Shown: positions 47,190 to 60,109 of the stretch, piece by piece
How positions within the stretch are numbered: position 1 is the stretch's first letter
How the letters are laid out: every line of letters starts with the position of its first letter
Assembly (NCBI GenBank): GCA_014529385.2
Contig: CM043944.1
Span: 50,540,768 to 50,604,767 of the forward strand
Origin: Adiantum capillus-veneris
Lineage: Eukaryota > Streptophyta > Polypodiopsida > Polypodiales > Pteridaceae
Reading direction: 5' to 3'
DNA: 64,000 nucleotides
Notes under the pieces: model-generated
Seen by the model: the letters and a program-made list of their open reading frames with translations, nothing else
Told to the model about the DNA's origin: nothing
Database searches by the model: none
Position numbers and translations under genes: made by a program

Positions 47190-48349
47190 TAACATTCAAA
47201 TTATTTATTTATTTATTTTGGGGGTGAGGGGTGACATTCGTGATGGGCAAATAATATGTTCTATTTCGCTCTCTTTTCAAGTATTGTTAATGCCAAATTA
47301 GCTAGATGTAAATTGCTATGTTGCTTTCTCAAATTAAGTACTCTCTCTATGCTCATTGGGAACTTGTTCTTAATGAAATGCTCACTATGTTATCAATTTT
47401 CGCTACACACAAGTTACTAGTGCATTAAATGTTACATTTGCACATCCTGATGGGTGAGTGGGTCCTTCCTTGGTGCGACCGCCAATGCAAGGAAGCTCTT
47501 GCTGCGGGTGTGAGCTGGGGTGCTCGGGGAAGACATGCCTCCTCTTTGAGACATGTGGGAGCACATAGTCCTGTGTGACTCCACCCTTAGAGTCACAAAG
47601 CCTCACCATTGGAATTCTTTGCCGAATGGAATTCTTCCCAAACAATTCTCAACACCTTAGTTTCACTAAACTATCTTCTTGCCTCAGTCGCATCGAGCAG
47701 ACTTGCCAACAGAGAGCTATACCTTTGTGATGGGCTCATTACTTTACACGAGCTCAAAAACCTCAACAATACTCCTTTTCTCTCAAAAGGCAGTGCCCAA
47801 AACAATGCCGGTGCCCTATTGGTGTGCCCCCTCATGAAAGTAGTGTCGACAAGAGCAGTGTTTGTGAAAAACGACGTTTTCACCACCTAATTCTTTTTAT
47901 AAAGAAGTGCTCAGATGAGCTTGATTTTCATTAATCACAGAATGTTACAGTCAGCCGTGGCATATCCTTTGTGCTCTTCAGAGGATTGGGTTGAACATCT
48001 CAACACGATTTGGTCCAAGAAGTGGTTTGCAGGTAAATGGAGACAAGTGGTTGGAAACATCTGGAAGGCCAAATATAGTCTGCAAGTGGATGTACACTTA
48101 TCTGGTCCTCCTTTCTTCACGGAGGACCTTGCAATGGGTTCGAAACGCATCGACAATGAAGATCTCGTAATGGACATATGCATAATTAGAACTAAGGTGT
48201 TGAGAACTGTTTGGGAATCCATAAATGCAATGAACCTCTATCTAGTTCTAGAATTGTCGTGATGAGAACTTGCAGTCGAGAAAAGTTTATTTTGGTGCTT
48301 CCAGTTCCTTCCTTGTGCGAAAATTTCACCGCGATTAGGAACAGACATA
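47190..48349. other. Region upstream of the Q/A-rich gene
   Basis: A 115-codon plus-strand ORF (47915-48262) with KWRQVVGNIWKAKYSLQVDV has no recognised domain. It may be an exon remnant or chance. The last 90 bases before 48350 would be the 5' leader of the gene. I saw no clear TATA box. Confidence 0.35.
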
Positions 48350-51300
48350 ATGGCAGAGCAGCAGCAGCAGCAGGGTTCAACTCCAGTCAGCGGCCAAGGA
48401 GCATCTTCTCAGGCGGCAGCAACCAGCGCCCATCAGTCCAGCCAACCGCCTTCATCTGGTCAGCAGTCTCAGCCGCAGGCCGAGCAGCAGGACTCTTCTC
48501 CAGCTTTTGAGAAACAGAGTGAGGTACCCACCACAACACGTTTGGGCACTTGCTCATCAAGAAAAAGCATGCGCACCCCACACGAGGACCCAATGAATAT
48601 GAAAGTCTCATGAAAGCCTCCTGCTTCATTCATTGCATAGCTTGTTTTCATTTTCTTGTTTGCATGGTCATATTTCTCTGCAGATTGTATGCTGTATTGA
48701 TAATAAGTACTCCTTGAAAGGACACTAAGGTAAGGTTTCAAGCTTATGATTGGGCCGAACAATTGTTCTGTTCACATCATTTGCTCTCCATTTGTGGCAA
48801 CAAAACTATAGATATTTGAGAACGCAGGTTGATCAGAGGATGTGCGAAACTACTTAACGAGGGGGTTACCCTTGGACTTATTAGTGTTTTGAATTTTTTA
48901 TGTACCGCAAGGCCACAAAGGCAGCAAAGGAGGCTTTTCAAGCCCATCAAGAGGCAGAGATGGCAATGAAAAAAGCTCAGAGCATGCAAATGCAGGCCCA
49001 AGAGAAGGCATATCAGGCATCCATGGAGATGATGGCTCAGCAGAATTTGGCCTGACAGCTAGCGGACAAAGTTGCGCACAAAGCAGCGGAAGCTCAAAAC
49101 AATCTCATGCAAGAGAAAATGGAGCAGTAAGCTATCCAACATTTAGCTGGACAGCAATTGGCCCAAAAGGTGATGGCCACTCAAGGTAAGTGAGTCGCTT
49201 TGTTTGTGCAGAGAGTCGGAGTCTAGTTTGGATTTGAAACATGGAACTTTGGAGATTGGCACTCAAAAGCATGCAGACCTTGTGCTATTATGTGTGCTTG
49301 TATAAAGACCTAGCGCTTCACCAAGTATCGAGTACTGATGATGTTAGTTGGGATGTTGGAGGATTTCATCAACACTATGCCTGATGGAATTGTTGGTTTT
49401 TTTCTTGGCCTACTTAAGGGCTTAGTAAAGCATGGAAAGGACCACGGACCCTTGGATAAGGGTTTGGTTAAATATCGGCTAGCTTGCCTGCGTGGCAGGG
49501 CAGCCGGAGCCGGTTGTCGGTCAAATGAAACCTGCTGGGAGGAGGTGACTAGTTGGATAAGGCTTGTTGATTAGTCCCACGTGACTAGTGAATAGTGGCA
49601 AACTTTTTGGGCCTGTATAAGGTCATTTGGTTAAATTTCAAGCACTAGTCACTATGTGGCACTAGCGAAAGCCCTTGATGTTGAAGATCTTAATTTTTGC
49701 AAAGGCATTTGCAAGTGTTACATATGGCACTACTGCTTGAAAAATATCACCAAGCTGTATAAGCCTGCATAGTTACCCGGAACGGGAACATGCATGAAAT
49801 GCCATTCCCTGTTTCGAATACTCACGTTTGAAACACGGAACGAGAATTTGGAACGGGAAATTGGGATGGGAACGATGGCCATTCCTTGTTACTAAGAAAA
49901 GCAATGAACCCTGTGGGAGCAACTGTGGACCGTTTGATAAATCTTGTTAATTAGTGCCACATGGAAAGTCAATGATAGTATTTCTAATAAGAATCGAAAA
50001 GCATTGTCATTTGTATATGTAGGCCACTGTGAGTGTGTGTGCTGCTTTGTTTTCCTATGTCTATAAAGAAGGGTATTGAGTAGTGGGTCACACACACTTT
50101 TCTTTATCCTCTAATAAAGGCCATTGTGAGTCGCCAGGGTTGTTTTTTGATGGGCACCCGTGCCCTTCAAATTTAACGGCATTTAAGTGTATTTTTTGAA
50201 AGGGTAGCTCAATTTTCTACCCATAAAAAAACGGATAAAACGCCCATCAAAAAGCAACCTTGGAGTGGACTTTTCGACATCTTTGTCATAGTTGAAATGT
50301 CATTTTTTCATTTGTCTAGATATAATTAGTTGTATAAGTAGTGGATTCCTTAGGAATTTAGATAACTATCTTTGATTTGTTGCAACAGGTTCTCCTCAAG
50401 CTCAACAAGGGCCACAAGCTTCCGTTGTACAAAGCGGGATCCTACAGGCAGCAAACCAAGCGGCAAGTACAGCCAATACACAGTTAGCAGCTGCTATGTC
50501 AGCTGCTGCCGCAGCTCCTCAAGATCCTGCCAGTCAAGTGGTAAGAATCAAAGCCTTGAGCTGTTACTTGATGGCTTTAAGTGAGTAGTTTCATTTATGG
50601 TTTGTCTTCACATGGTTTCTTAATTATTAGTCACCTCTTATCATACGCTTAAAGCCCGTTTTTGTCATGGGAGAACATACTCACATATCTAACTTAGTTT
50701 TTCTTTCCAAGAAGCATGCAAAGATGTATGGTGCATCTCTGTTTATGGTTTGAGCATTGGGTGTTCCCTTGAGGGGGAGCTTTAAGCAATCATCGTGTTT
50801 CTTGTATCTAGTATTATAGAACAGGATGAGCAACAATCACAAGAGACGAGACCTCAAAGATCTATGCGATGAGTCTCGAACTCAAAAGAAATGATACTTT
50901 AAAGTGGACCCTAGGAACCGGAATATCTGATCTACCACAAAGGTCTGTCTCTGGAAGGTTGCTTTCTTGGTTTTTATGTGTTACCGAATGTGTACTTGGT
51001 TCTCACACACACGTGATCCCTTAGAGACTCAACCCACTACCGCACTGAGTTGTCCCCTCTCAACATCGTACCATGTGGTTCAAGCTTGCCTTCAGCTGAT
51101 GAGAGGGACGAAGTTCCCTTCATGGGAGAACATTTGCAGTAGGTTACAAGGGCAGGTCAGCGTGGTGAGTGATAGGCTACCTTCAAAGGTGTGAGCTACA
51201 TCTGCTGTTGATTAATGAGCAGGAACTGGTAATAACGATTTCTTTCACTCTTGTGGCCTCTCAATCTTCATAATTCAAGGTTGGTCGAAAACCAAAGATT

Positions 51301-51569
51301 GTGTATGTTATTGATTAAAAACTTAGAACACCTACCGGTTACCAAATATTATATTGCATTCAAAAACATGTGCTGGTTAGTTTTGATTAGCTGACGGTGT
51401 TTGTTAATGACATCAGGCAGCCAGGGCACAAGCTGAGTCTGCACATCAAAAAATGGCAACAGCTCAGCAGCTAGCAGCAGCAGCACAATCTCCGCATACA
51501 GCAATGCAGGCATCACAATTTTTAACCTCGGATGGGGCTGCCCCTACCCAGCCAATGCAACTTGGATAG
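48350..51569 (+). pseudogene. Four-exon Q/A-rich gene with two stops in exon 2
   Basis: Proposed exons are 48350-48523, 48912-49185, 50389-50540 and 51417-51569. Introns have GT..AG ends and compatible phases (0, 1, 0); donors include g/gtaagtgag and gtg/gtaaga. They total 251 codons. Exon 1 is Q/S-rich (MAEQQQQQGSTPVSGQGASS). Exon 2 is an A/Q/M-rich helix (TKAAKEAFQAHQEAEMAMKK), likely coiled. Exons 3 and 4 are Q/A-rich, ending QPMQLG. Exon 2 has TGA (49053-49055) and TAA (49128-49130), explainable as C-to-T changes in CGA and CAA. The retained introns argue against a retrocopy. The family is not recognised; a transcription or RNP cofactor is only a guess. Confidence 0.65.
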
Positions 51570-53140
51570 CCTCGCACGCAAGCAATATATGAAGTCCAGT
51601 GCTTGAGCAGTATATGGCTCATAAAATACTAGGTTTGTGTTTCAAGCCATTTCATAGTGACTTTTAACGCCTCATTTTACAAAATGGGCTCTAAGACTTG
51701 GTATTTTTCAAGGAACCAAGAACATAGGATATCTTTGAGGTCGTGTTAAAATGCCTTGTTTTTAAATGCCCAAAAGTTTTTTCTGAGGTTTTTTGTGGTT
51801 TATGAGAACAAGAATTCTCACACGAGCTTGTATTTCATAGAACCAAAGATGTCTAAAAGGTGTCTTTTGTGGTTATCAGAACAAGGATTTTCATGCAAGT
51901 TTGTTATAGCCACAAAAGTGGCTTGAGTTAGTGTTAGTGGCATCTCTATACCCTACCAATTCATGTGTTGTAGGCATTTCACTTGTTGGCTGTGATATTT
52001 ATGTATTCGTTAAAAGTAGCTAGGTACCTATGGTGGGTTTCCTTCACCTTCTGGCATCCATAGTTCCATGGCTGTCCAGTATTATTCTCAATTTAGTGCT
52101 GATGTATGTGATCAACTATTATCTCTCCGCTCTGTCTGGTGCGTGTGCAAAGCGTATGTACAGTGTTCCCTACACCAAAATCCCAAATTACATCCATCTC
52201 AAAAAAGAATTTTAGCATGAAGTTGTCACCAGCTAGAATCCAAAACTACATTCAAGCTCGTTTTGAAGAGAACTTAAAAAAATTTGCACATTAAAATTAA
52301 ATTTGGTTTGTGAGTTTGTGATCTCATCATGAACTCGCTTGAGATCACAAACTCGGCTCATTGTTGCAAGCAAGCGGTCCCATAAAGGTGGAGAAAAAAC
52401 TGTTCTTGTACCGTACGCAAGGTGGAGATCTTTCTTTAAGTGCCTTAGACAAGAAACTTTGAAACTTTCACCAATGAGCTCACAAATGGTAACAATCATG
52501 TCTATAAATAATGAATAATTGCATCTTTTATGCTTACATTACTATTAAAAATCACTATTTTATCACTTTCAATAATCAATCTTTCTTAGAAAAGCTAACA
52601 AAAGCCTTTTGAGGTTTGCAATATCCACAAGGTGTACTTGGAGGGTGGTGGTGCCAATGTATATAATTTTTAGGAGCACAATGGCAATTTCCCCTCACAA
52701 GTTTTGACACTAAACAAAATTTTCAGTTTGATGTGTGAGCACGTGCAACTGCAAGGATTTATCACCAACAGTTTAAGAACATGTCCACAAACCATCAAGG
52801 TCGTGCATCGTGGGGTAGCTAAGCACCACCATACATCTATTGACATTTTTGAAGTGGAATTCACTTATGACCGTTAGATGCACGACAGCTCAACACACAC
52901 AATTGTTTACACAATCAACCAATTGTTTCTTAGAACTCAGCAAGTAGAAGATCGTTGAGACCATCACCTACACTTTCGATTAGAGTTGGGTTCTGCCCGT
53001 GCCAATGGGGGGAGGGGGATGTACCCACTTTTGTTTCAGCGCAGAGAAGATGAACGTAGAAAAGGTGACTGCACCTGCCTTGCTCTCATTGGCTCTTGCA
53101 ACCCTACGATGAAGGAGGAAGCAAATCTCTCGTAACCTTC
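51570..53140. other. Gene-free stretch downstream of the Q/A-rich gene
   Basis: The first few hundred bases would be its 3' UTR. Short ORFs elsewhere have no recognisable content and no strong repeat was noticed. Confidence 0.4.
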
Positions 53141-53146
53141 GCTTAG

Positions 53147-53173
53147 CCCCCCCCCCCCCCCCCCCCCCCCCCC
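53147..53173. repeat. Poly(C) tract of 27
   Basis: Uninterrupted C run. Similar C runs at 57480-57500 and 58994-59013 adjoin CT tracts. Confidence 0.95.
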
Positions 53174-53639
53174 TTTTTCAAAGTGGTAGTAGGGTTATTG
53201 GCACCTTTCAAGTTTCGTACAATTTTTTTTTGGATTTTCTTAAAATGGTAAACATCCTCCCCCCACCCCTTGACGTGTCCCCCTGGGCGCGACCCAGGTC
53301 TTACTTCAGCTCCTACCCTTGTCAAACACTCCAATGCATGCCCCCCCCTCCCACCATGGCTCTTGGCATCCATTGGTTTCCATGTGCTCACCCTTTCTTT
53401 TACGGAATGGTCGTTCCCTACACCGGCCCCATTGCTAAATATCGGTTGTGCATCCCAATCAGCAGGACCAAAGTGGTCCAGGTCAGTGCCAACGAGGCAA
53501 TGCGGATGCACACTTTCATCGCATGCTCTTTACCTTGCCTATTTTACAATGGGCCCATCACGCCTCCTCTCCCTCTCTTCCTTGAATTCTAATGAGCGTG
53601 CCCGCTCTCTCTCTCTCTCTCTTCAATTTTAATGCTCCT

Positions 53640-53885
53640 CAGGCGTTGCCTTTAGAAGCATCCAAGCTATGCATTTAAGCTTAGAAAGCTTCCAACCCTT
53701 TCGTTTAAACCTCAAGGGTCCAAGTGCAGTTTGCTTAAAAGACTTGACTCCCATCCAAGCCATGCATTTAAATTTAGAAAGCTTAAACCAAGGGTCCAAG
53801 TGGAGTCTGCTTAAAAGACTTTACTCACACTCAAGGGTCCAAGTGGAGTCTGCTTAAAAGACTTTACTCACACTCACCCACACTT
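53640..53885. repeat. Short tandem repeats, 43-bp unit
   Basis: caagggtccaagtggagtct...ctttactcacact occurs twice head to tail (about 53788-53830 and 53831-53873). A related copy with caagggtccaagtgcagttt begins near 53711. Confidence 0.85.
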
Positions 53886-54614
53886 GTGAACTCACACATT
53901 CTCAAATTGCCCCTCCACACAAACACATACAAAATGAAAAAGGGTGTCCACACAATGCTTTTCCAAAAAATCTACACTTCTGAAAGTGGCTACAAAACAA
54001 ACACACACACACACACACAATGGATTTTCCCTCAATGCTTAACCACCAATTAAGCTAATGGTATTGAAAGGTAAAACACACACACACACACACACACAAT
54101 GGTTCTCTTCTCTATGAGCATTCTCACATATCCACATAATGCTTGCCTGAAAGCTTATGTTGATAGTATGGAAGAGAGAAACACACACACAATGGGTCTC
54201 TTCCTTGAGCTTTGCTTGATGCATGTTGATGGAGCTAATTAGGTAGCCGCCATTTTCAAGATACACCATGGACCTCCAAATTCCTAGCCCCGGTATTTTT
54301 AATTCATATTCACTTCAATGGTTGCACATACGTATTGGTCAATCTAGATACAAGATTGTCCATGAAGCACGAATTCTGTGGTCGTGTGTGAGCGATTTCA
54401 TTGTGGGGAGGGCAAATCCATCCAATATCCAACGACCTTCAAGACATACACACACCATCGACGTACGCTTTCACAACTCAAGCTCATCACAGGCGACACT
54501 TGGATAGAGAGAATTTAGTGTGAGTTTGATTTACTTCTCTATTGTTTTAATCCCAATTTGGTTGCGATTTTACTGTGCAAATTTAATGCATTTTTTGGTG
54601 TGTGATTTTAGGTT

Positions 54615-57018
54615 CTGGTGTGCATATGGCCCAAAAGACTCGTCGGAGACAACACCACACCATTCAAGTGAGGTTGAAGGAGAAGAAGACCACATTGGGG
54701 ATTCGTCAAGCTCAGTGCCCGTTACTACAAGGAAGAGGCGTGCCTGCTCACTAAAGGATTACTCTTCAAAGGTTACCAATGCCATTTCAGTGTTAAGAGA
54801 TTGACTAAGGAGCCAGATGTAGGTGTGATATCTTACATCCATCCCTATCATACCAATAAGGCGGATGAGGTATGTCATGGTTCTTCTCATCTAGATGCAT
54901 CTTCGAAGTTCTCCTCTTGGATTTCATTGCACAAAAAAATATGGGTATCAAGTATGCTTTATCGTGGTTTTTCTCCCTAGCAAGTCATGGAGAAACATAT
55001 ACAAGCACTACACACTCAAAAGGAAAAGGATCCTAATTACATATTTGTGAGGGATGACTTCTTGTGCATACGTGATATCATGAATATAGGTAGCAAGCTC
55101 TCCATTGAGCAATATCAAATGCATGATAATGATGCCGAAAGTGTGCCGCATTGGTGCAATGAAAATACGCTCAACATATTCATATATCAATCAAAAGATC
55201 CAATGCACAATGTTGAGTTTATGCTAGGAATCCAAACTTCATGGCAAAGAGATATTTGCTACAAGTATGGGAATGGAAATCTTCTAGCAATGGATGCAAC
55301 CTTCGGAATAAATAAGTACAAGGTGGGTGTTATTGGCATTTTCATATTATGGTTGATAAAGTTCGCTATGTAGTTTGTTGCATTCTACCGACGAGCACTT
55401 TTGTGATGTTGTTTTATCTCTACACTATACTAGTCTTTGATAGTCATCGCAATGGCGTTCCCATTGCATGTATCTTGACTTCTTCGGGCACATTTGAAAC
55501 GACATGTACATGGATCACAAGCTTTAGAAACCATAGGTTACTTTAAGTCTTGGGAGCCTGGAGCTTTCATGGTTGACGATGCTGAAATAGAAATTGACAT
55601 GTCCACCTTTTATGTCACAATCAATGTAAATGACCACAATGGCATTATAAGTCTCACATATACACATGCTTTTTGCAGGACTGTATTCCATGTACCTATT
55701 TTGTTATGTTTATGGCATGTCAAGAGGTGTTGGCTAAAGCATCTCATAAAGAAGGTGAAGGATTGGCCAACAAGGGCATATATGTTCCATGCATTGGGAT
55801 TGATTATGAATATGTATGGTCAACCTACCTTATCAGAGGATGCCACAAAGGGGGATGCAAAGCTTTTGTTGGAGTGTCCTTCTACTCAAAGTACAAGGAA
55901 GAGGAGCAATTCCCCTTGTACTTCAAAACATATCGGGAGTCAAAGATAGGTACACAATAAAATTCCTCTCATTTGTTTTTTGGGTATTGTCATTGTATCC
56001 CTCTCATAAGATTCATGATTTTGCACATAGGCATGTGGATACGTGCAACACACAATTTCCCACATGTAGGACAAGACACGAACGGTGCTATTGAGGTATA
56101 CCATGGCCATCGCAAGTACAAGTTTTTAGGCTCATCAAAGAGATTATTGGAACGCAGAGTTGATTGCTTAGACACAAGCGAACTACATCGTGCCTACCCT
56201 TTTTTGGTTTTTACAAAAAGTGAAAGAAAATGGGTTCAAGCCCAACAATGCAATAAAAATGTCATTGAGAACTCCTACCAACGAGCATTAGGAATCCCCG
56301 AAGGATATGTCAAGCATATGGATTCTTATTCAGGTGTTGCATTCATGCAAATTATTTCAACATAAAGGGCATTTCCACACAGTGTACAATGCCAATTGTG
56401 ATTGGGCATGTTGTACTTGTCGGTGGTCTGAACAAGGAAACGTTTGCAAGCACCAAATCAAGGTAATTCTTATGAAAGGAAATTCCCATTCATCACTAAT
56501 AGCACAATGCTTGCTTATGTATAGCGGTTCGGACATGTCCTCTAGACCGAGACAAAACCGGGCCATACTTACAAGGATAGAAAGTCATGAGGCATCAAGT
56601 CCTTCCATGGATTGCAATGTCTTGGAAGGGGATCCTACTATGGTGGAATCGTCAACACACGCCACAAGCATTCAACCACTTCAACGCATTTTTGAGGAGT
56701 TGATTAACCTAGTGGGAGAGGACAAGGTGCTCATAAAGGAGGCATGTGAAGGACTAAGCGGACCTTAGGTCATGTGCACCTGGTGAAGGCACACAAAAAG
56801 ATGGATGATGAAGCTAATGTGGGCTTCATCACTATAAAGGATAGTTTTGGAAACAAAATCAATCGTGCACAATCATTTTTTGAGAGGAAGTATGAAAAGA
56901 AGCACCAAGAGGCCACTGTCCAACCCTTCGTGAAGCGAAAAAAGAAACACAAGGTCTCTATGCAATCAAAGTTGGATGCAAAAGTCAAGAAGCTCACCAC
57001 AAATGTAGAGTCAACTTG
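54615..57018 (+). pseudogene. MULE (Mutator-like) transposase, broken
   Basis: Landmarks in order: CHFSVKRLTKEPDVGVISYI..KADEVCHG (54780-54880, N-terminal zinc-binding region), FVRDDFLCIRDIMNIGSKL, NGNLLAMDATFGINKYK (first catalytic Asp, about 55270-55322), LYTILVFDSHRNGVPIACIL (55412-55480), FMVDDAEIEI (second Asp), LLCLWHVKRCWLKHLIKKV (about 55700), HVGQDTNGAIEVYHGHRKYK with LLERRVD (56060-56165), and a SWIM zinc finger CTCRWSEQGNVCKH (about 56410-56455). An 80-90-bp insertion splits the DDE core at 55323 and another lies at 55590-55678, ending tttttgcag, so at least one may be an intron. Frames change several times. TIRs were not identified. Confidence 0.85.
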
Positions 57019-57019
57019 A
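56774..57019 (+). pseudogene. C-terminal basic ORF following the MULE transposase
   Basis: 81 codons on the same strand directly after the last transposase frame: KKMDDEANVGFITIKDSFGN, then KRKKKHKVSMQSKLDAKVKK. It probably represents the lysine-rich tail of the same transposase or of a fused host-like segment. Confidence 0.4.
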
Positions 57020-57436
57020 GGTCTTGGCTTGTGGCAATCTTGTGGCAATCTCCTAATATTTGTGTATCTAAACTGGCCTTGTATCTTTTGTTCAAGTTTT
57101 TCAATTAATTCATTGTGCCCTTTCTCTCCAACATTTTGTGTGTGTAAATTCACCTTTGTAACCATCCACCCCCCACCACACACACACACACACACACACA
57201 CAACATTTTGCAGGGGATTGTGGTTTCCACTACTGGTAGGATTTATATGTCTATTGAATTAAAAACAAAATAAATTGGATGTAAGGAGCACTTAAAGAAA
57301 GGTAGGAAATGGCCTACGCATTCCATTTATAATTCATGCCAATATCTTTGGTACCAAGCTTAACTCCATTTATAAATTCCATGTGAGAGGAATGTGTTAC
57401 TCAAGTCATTAAATTAACTTTGGACACATTCCTAAT

Positions 57437-57440
57437 CTCT

Positions 57441-57483
<43 letters not shown>

Positions 57484-57510
57484 CCCCCCCCCCCCCCCCC
57501 AACAACCCAC

Positions 57511-57560
<50 letters not shown>

Positions 57561-57569
57561 CTAGCACAT

Positions 57570-57616
<47 letters not shown>

Positions 57617-57648
57617 AAACAAACACACACACACACACACACACACAA
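57437..57648. repeat. Complex CT / poly-C / CA / CT / CA microsatellite
   Basis: CT 57437-57480, C run to about 57500, CA 57515-57557, CT 57572-57614, CA 57623-57648, all with the pyrimidine strand on +. Confidence 0.97.
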
Positions 57649-57697
57649 TTTGATAATCGAAAGAGCAAGGGAACCATACTTGAACTCTTTTTGCAAT

Positions 57698-58560
57698 TTA
57701 ATTTAGGAACCATACATAAAATAGCAGAGTTACAATAGCTTTGAATTCAAAAGAAGAATAACAAGGTTGGGTGGACGTAGAAGAGAAACTTTGAGCTACA
57801 TTGCAATAAATGTCTTTGAGTCTAGTAGATCTCCTATGAGTCATTGTGTTGTTGATATTTTGAAACATTTTGCATTTCCTCTTGGAGTTGTCATGTACTA
57901 TGGTTTCACCTGTTACTTGATTGCCTAAGACCTCAACGCTTGTAACTTGGACGTGGTCCTCCTTACCGAATTTGTCCGTCGTGTCCATGGAAAGAGGTTT
58001 ATCTAAGTCATCCTCAACAAATACACCTTTTGTGGAAAGAGGAGTCACCAAGTCCACTATCACCGTACAAAAAGAACCATCAACAATATATACCATAAAT
58101 TAAAAAGACAAGCATTTATATATATACCATAAATTTAAAAGAGAATCCTTTACATCTAGATAGTCACAACATAGAAAGAAAGGGGGTTTACCTTCAAGCC
58201 TTGAACCTTCAAGTTGCTTCTTCTTTGTACACTCTACATATCTTGCAACTAAGAATCGAGAAAATTTAGAAAGAATAGGAAGACTTGAATCATAGATGCG
58301 AAGAGCATTTCGAGCTCGTTGTACGTGCAAATCGTTCTCTCTTCTAGACCACTTCCCTACATAGCGAATATAAGAAATTGACACCCCTTTGTTGTGTTCT
58401 TGAGCAAAGTGGCGTACCATGCCTGCTTTGCCAATGATGCCTTGGAGCCCAATTTTTTTAGCCTTACACTCAACACGCTTGTAATAAAAAAAGTTTTTAT
58501 TTCTTGATTTGTACATGATTTTCTTGTACTGCATGGACACAATAAAATGCATCCTTCACT
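57698..58560 (-). pseudogene. Unknown two-exon-like coding remnant on the minus strand
   Basis: A frame from about 58535 down to 58190 reads YKKIMYKSRNKNFFYYKRVE, then GKAGMVRHFAQEHNKGVSIS and SFSRFLVARYVE-type sequence, ending ..KKKQLEGSRLEG. A good donor (gaag/gtaaac) follows at about 58190. An acceptor-like tgcag lies just upstream of 58535. Further down, 58060-57740 gives STKGVFVEDDLDKPLSMDTT and TMTHRRSTRLKDIYCNVAQ. No known domain is seen. It lies tail to tail with the MULE and may be a second ORF of that element. Confidence 0.3.
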
Positions 58561-58993
58561 TATCGCGAAGCTATTGAGTAATGTATGGTTTACATAATGT
58601 GTAAGCATGCATGAGCACTTATTAAAACTCCATGAGAATGATGCTCGGGTTATACGCACACAAAAACGTGAACCACAAAATCAACCCCACGCCAATGCAT
58701 CTTCCCTTTATGGAAAAAAGAAAGTCAACACTGCAACATTCTCACCATTGATAACCAAGTCTTCTTTTAAGCTATTACAAAAAGCATAAGACTATGTTTG
58801 GAGCACGAGAGATTCTAGTAAAATAATCAGAACATCATCTAAGATGTAGGGTGTTTGTTTCTACTTCCATAAAACATTAGCAAAATTCAATCGACTCAAA
58901 GCTCCAAGCAAATTCAAAAGAATCTTGACAAATTTATGTGACTGCTTCGAATTAGGACCAAAACTTGGGCCAATTATACTTTTAGCATACCCA

Positions 58994-59012
58994 CCCCCCC
59001 CCCCCCCCCCCC

Positions 59013-59067
<55 letters not shown>

Positions 59068-59131
59068 ACACACACACACAAAATCTCTTATCTCTCTCTC
59101 TCTCTCTCTCTCTCTATGTGTGTGTGTGTGT
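58994..59131. repeat. Poly-C / CT / CA / CT / GT microsatellite cluster
   Basis: C run 58994-59013, CT to 59027, CA to about 59081, CT 59096-59115, GT 59118-59131. Confidence 0.96.
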
Positions 59132-59459
59132 TTGCGCGCACGTGCTAGCCTCTTGGATGCTCTGTCAGATAGGGTTGCCCACTCAATGCCTTGTTGTATG
59201 GCATTGCCACTCATCCCTTGTTATTGCATTTGGATCACTTGACTTTGCTTGGTCGTCTTCATAAGCTAAAATTACCCAATGGCAATGACTTTATAGGACA
59301 GGCCATGCTGATCATTCGTTGTTCATGCCGCGCGATAACTAGGATGATGTGCAAGAGATTATGTAACCATTGGATATATTTGGTCTAGCAACAAGCCTTA
59401 GGGTTAACTTTTGAAAATCCAAACTCTTGTCTCTTGGTGTTTGTGACTAGCATCATCTT

Positions 59460-59830
59460 TTGTGGCATGCGGAAATTTTGGGTGCGCATGTGGCGGTCTG
59501 ACACTTAGGATATCGTATTGGCCGGCAGAGGTAACTAATACCCAGCAAGTCGATTGGGTCATGCAACGATTAAATGTCAAATGGCACTATTGGAAACTGT
59601 CTACATGGCCGTTACATGTTCGACTTCGTATTGTCCAAAGTATCATGATGGCATATGTTCAACCTTACTTGTCGTTTTGTTACACTGACATCACTCTCAC
59701 CTCTTGCTGCTTATATCTGATATTGTATCTCACTTGTGGCGCACTAGTTCTCATAAGAAAGGCCTGATCTATGTCAGCATGTTACCATTCCCGCCTTTGG
59801 TAATTGGCAGATTTCCCTTTAGGAGATTGT
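59460..59830 (+). pseudogene. L1-type LINE RT relic
   Basis: VDWVMQRLNVKWHYWKLSTW, then PLHVRLRIVQSIMMAYVQPY, matches the post-RT region of plant L1 elements (W....LS..gR..ivqsi...Y). A shifted frame continues HLWRTSSHKKGLIYVS, like the fLW......i.W block. Many stops. Confidence 0.45.
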
Positions 59831-60109
59831 GTTTGGAAAGATGGTCGGTCATATTCCTGGTTGCCTGATCACCTCTAGTTTGCTCTTTGCTTAAAAGTTG
59901 TTACGGATCATCTCTCGTGGCATGGCAGGCAGCAAACAAATGGGAATTTGTTGCATTTGGAAAGCATTCACTGGAGTAGAGTGATCTCTTGTACTTTGGT
60001 TGATCGGTCGCCTTGACTAAGATGACTTGGAGTGGTTTAGTAGGAAGCTCTTCTGTATGAGCAAAGGAGACTTGCAAATGTACGTTTCATCTACCCTATG
60101 GAGGATTGA

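Noticed and set aside
49740-49890. Possible inverted repeat in intron 2 (ccattcc / ggaacggg words)
   Set aside because: Only short, imperfect matches; not enough for a defined element.
53143-53632. 120-codon ORFs beside the poly(C) tract
   Set aside because: The minus frame begins in a poly-Gly run from the C tract, and the two plus frames overlap one another with no domain.
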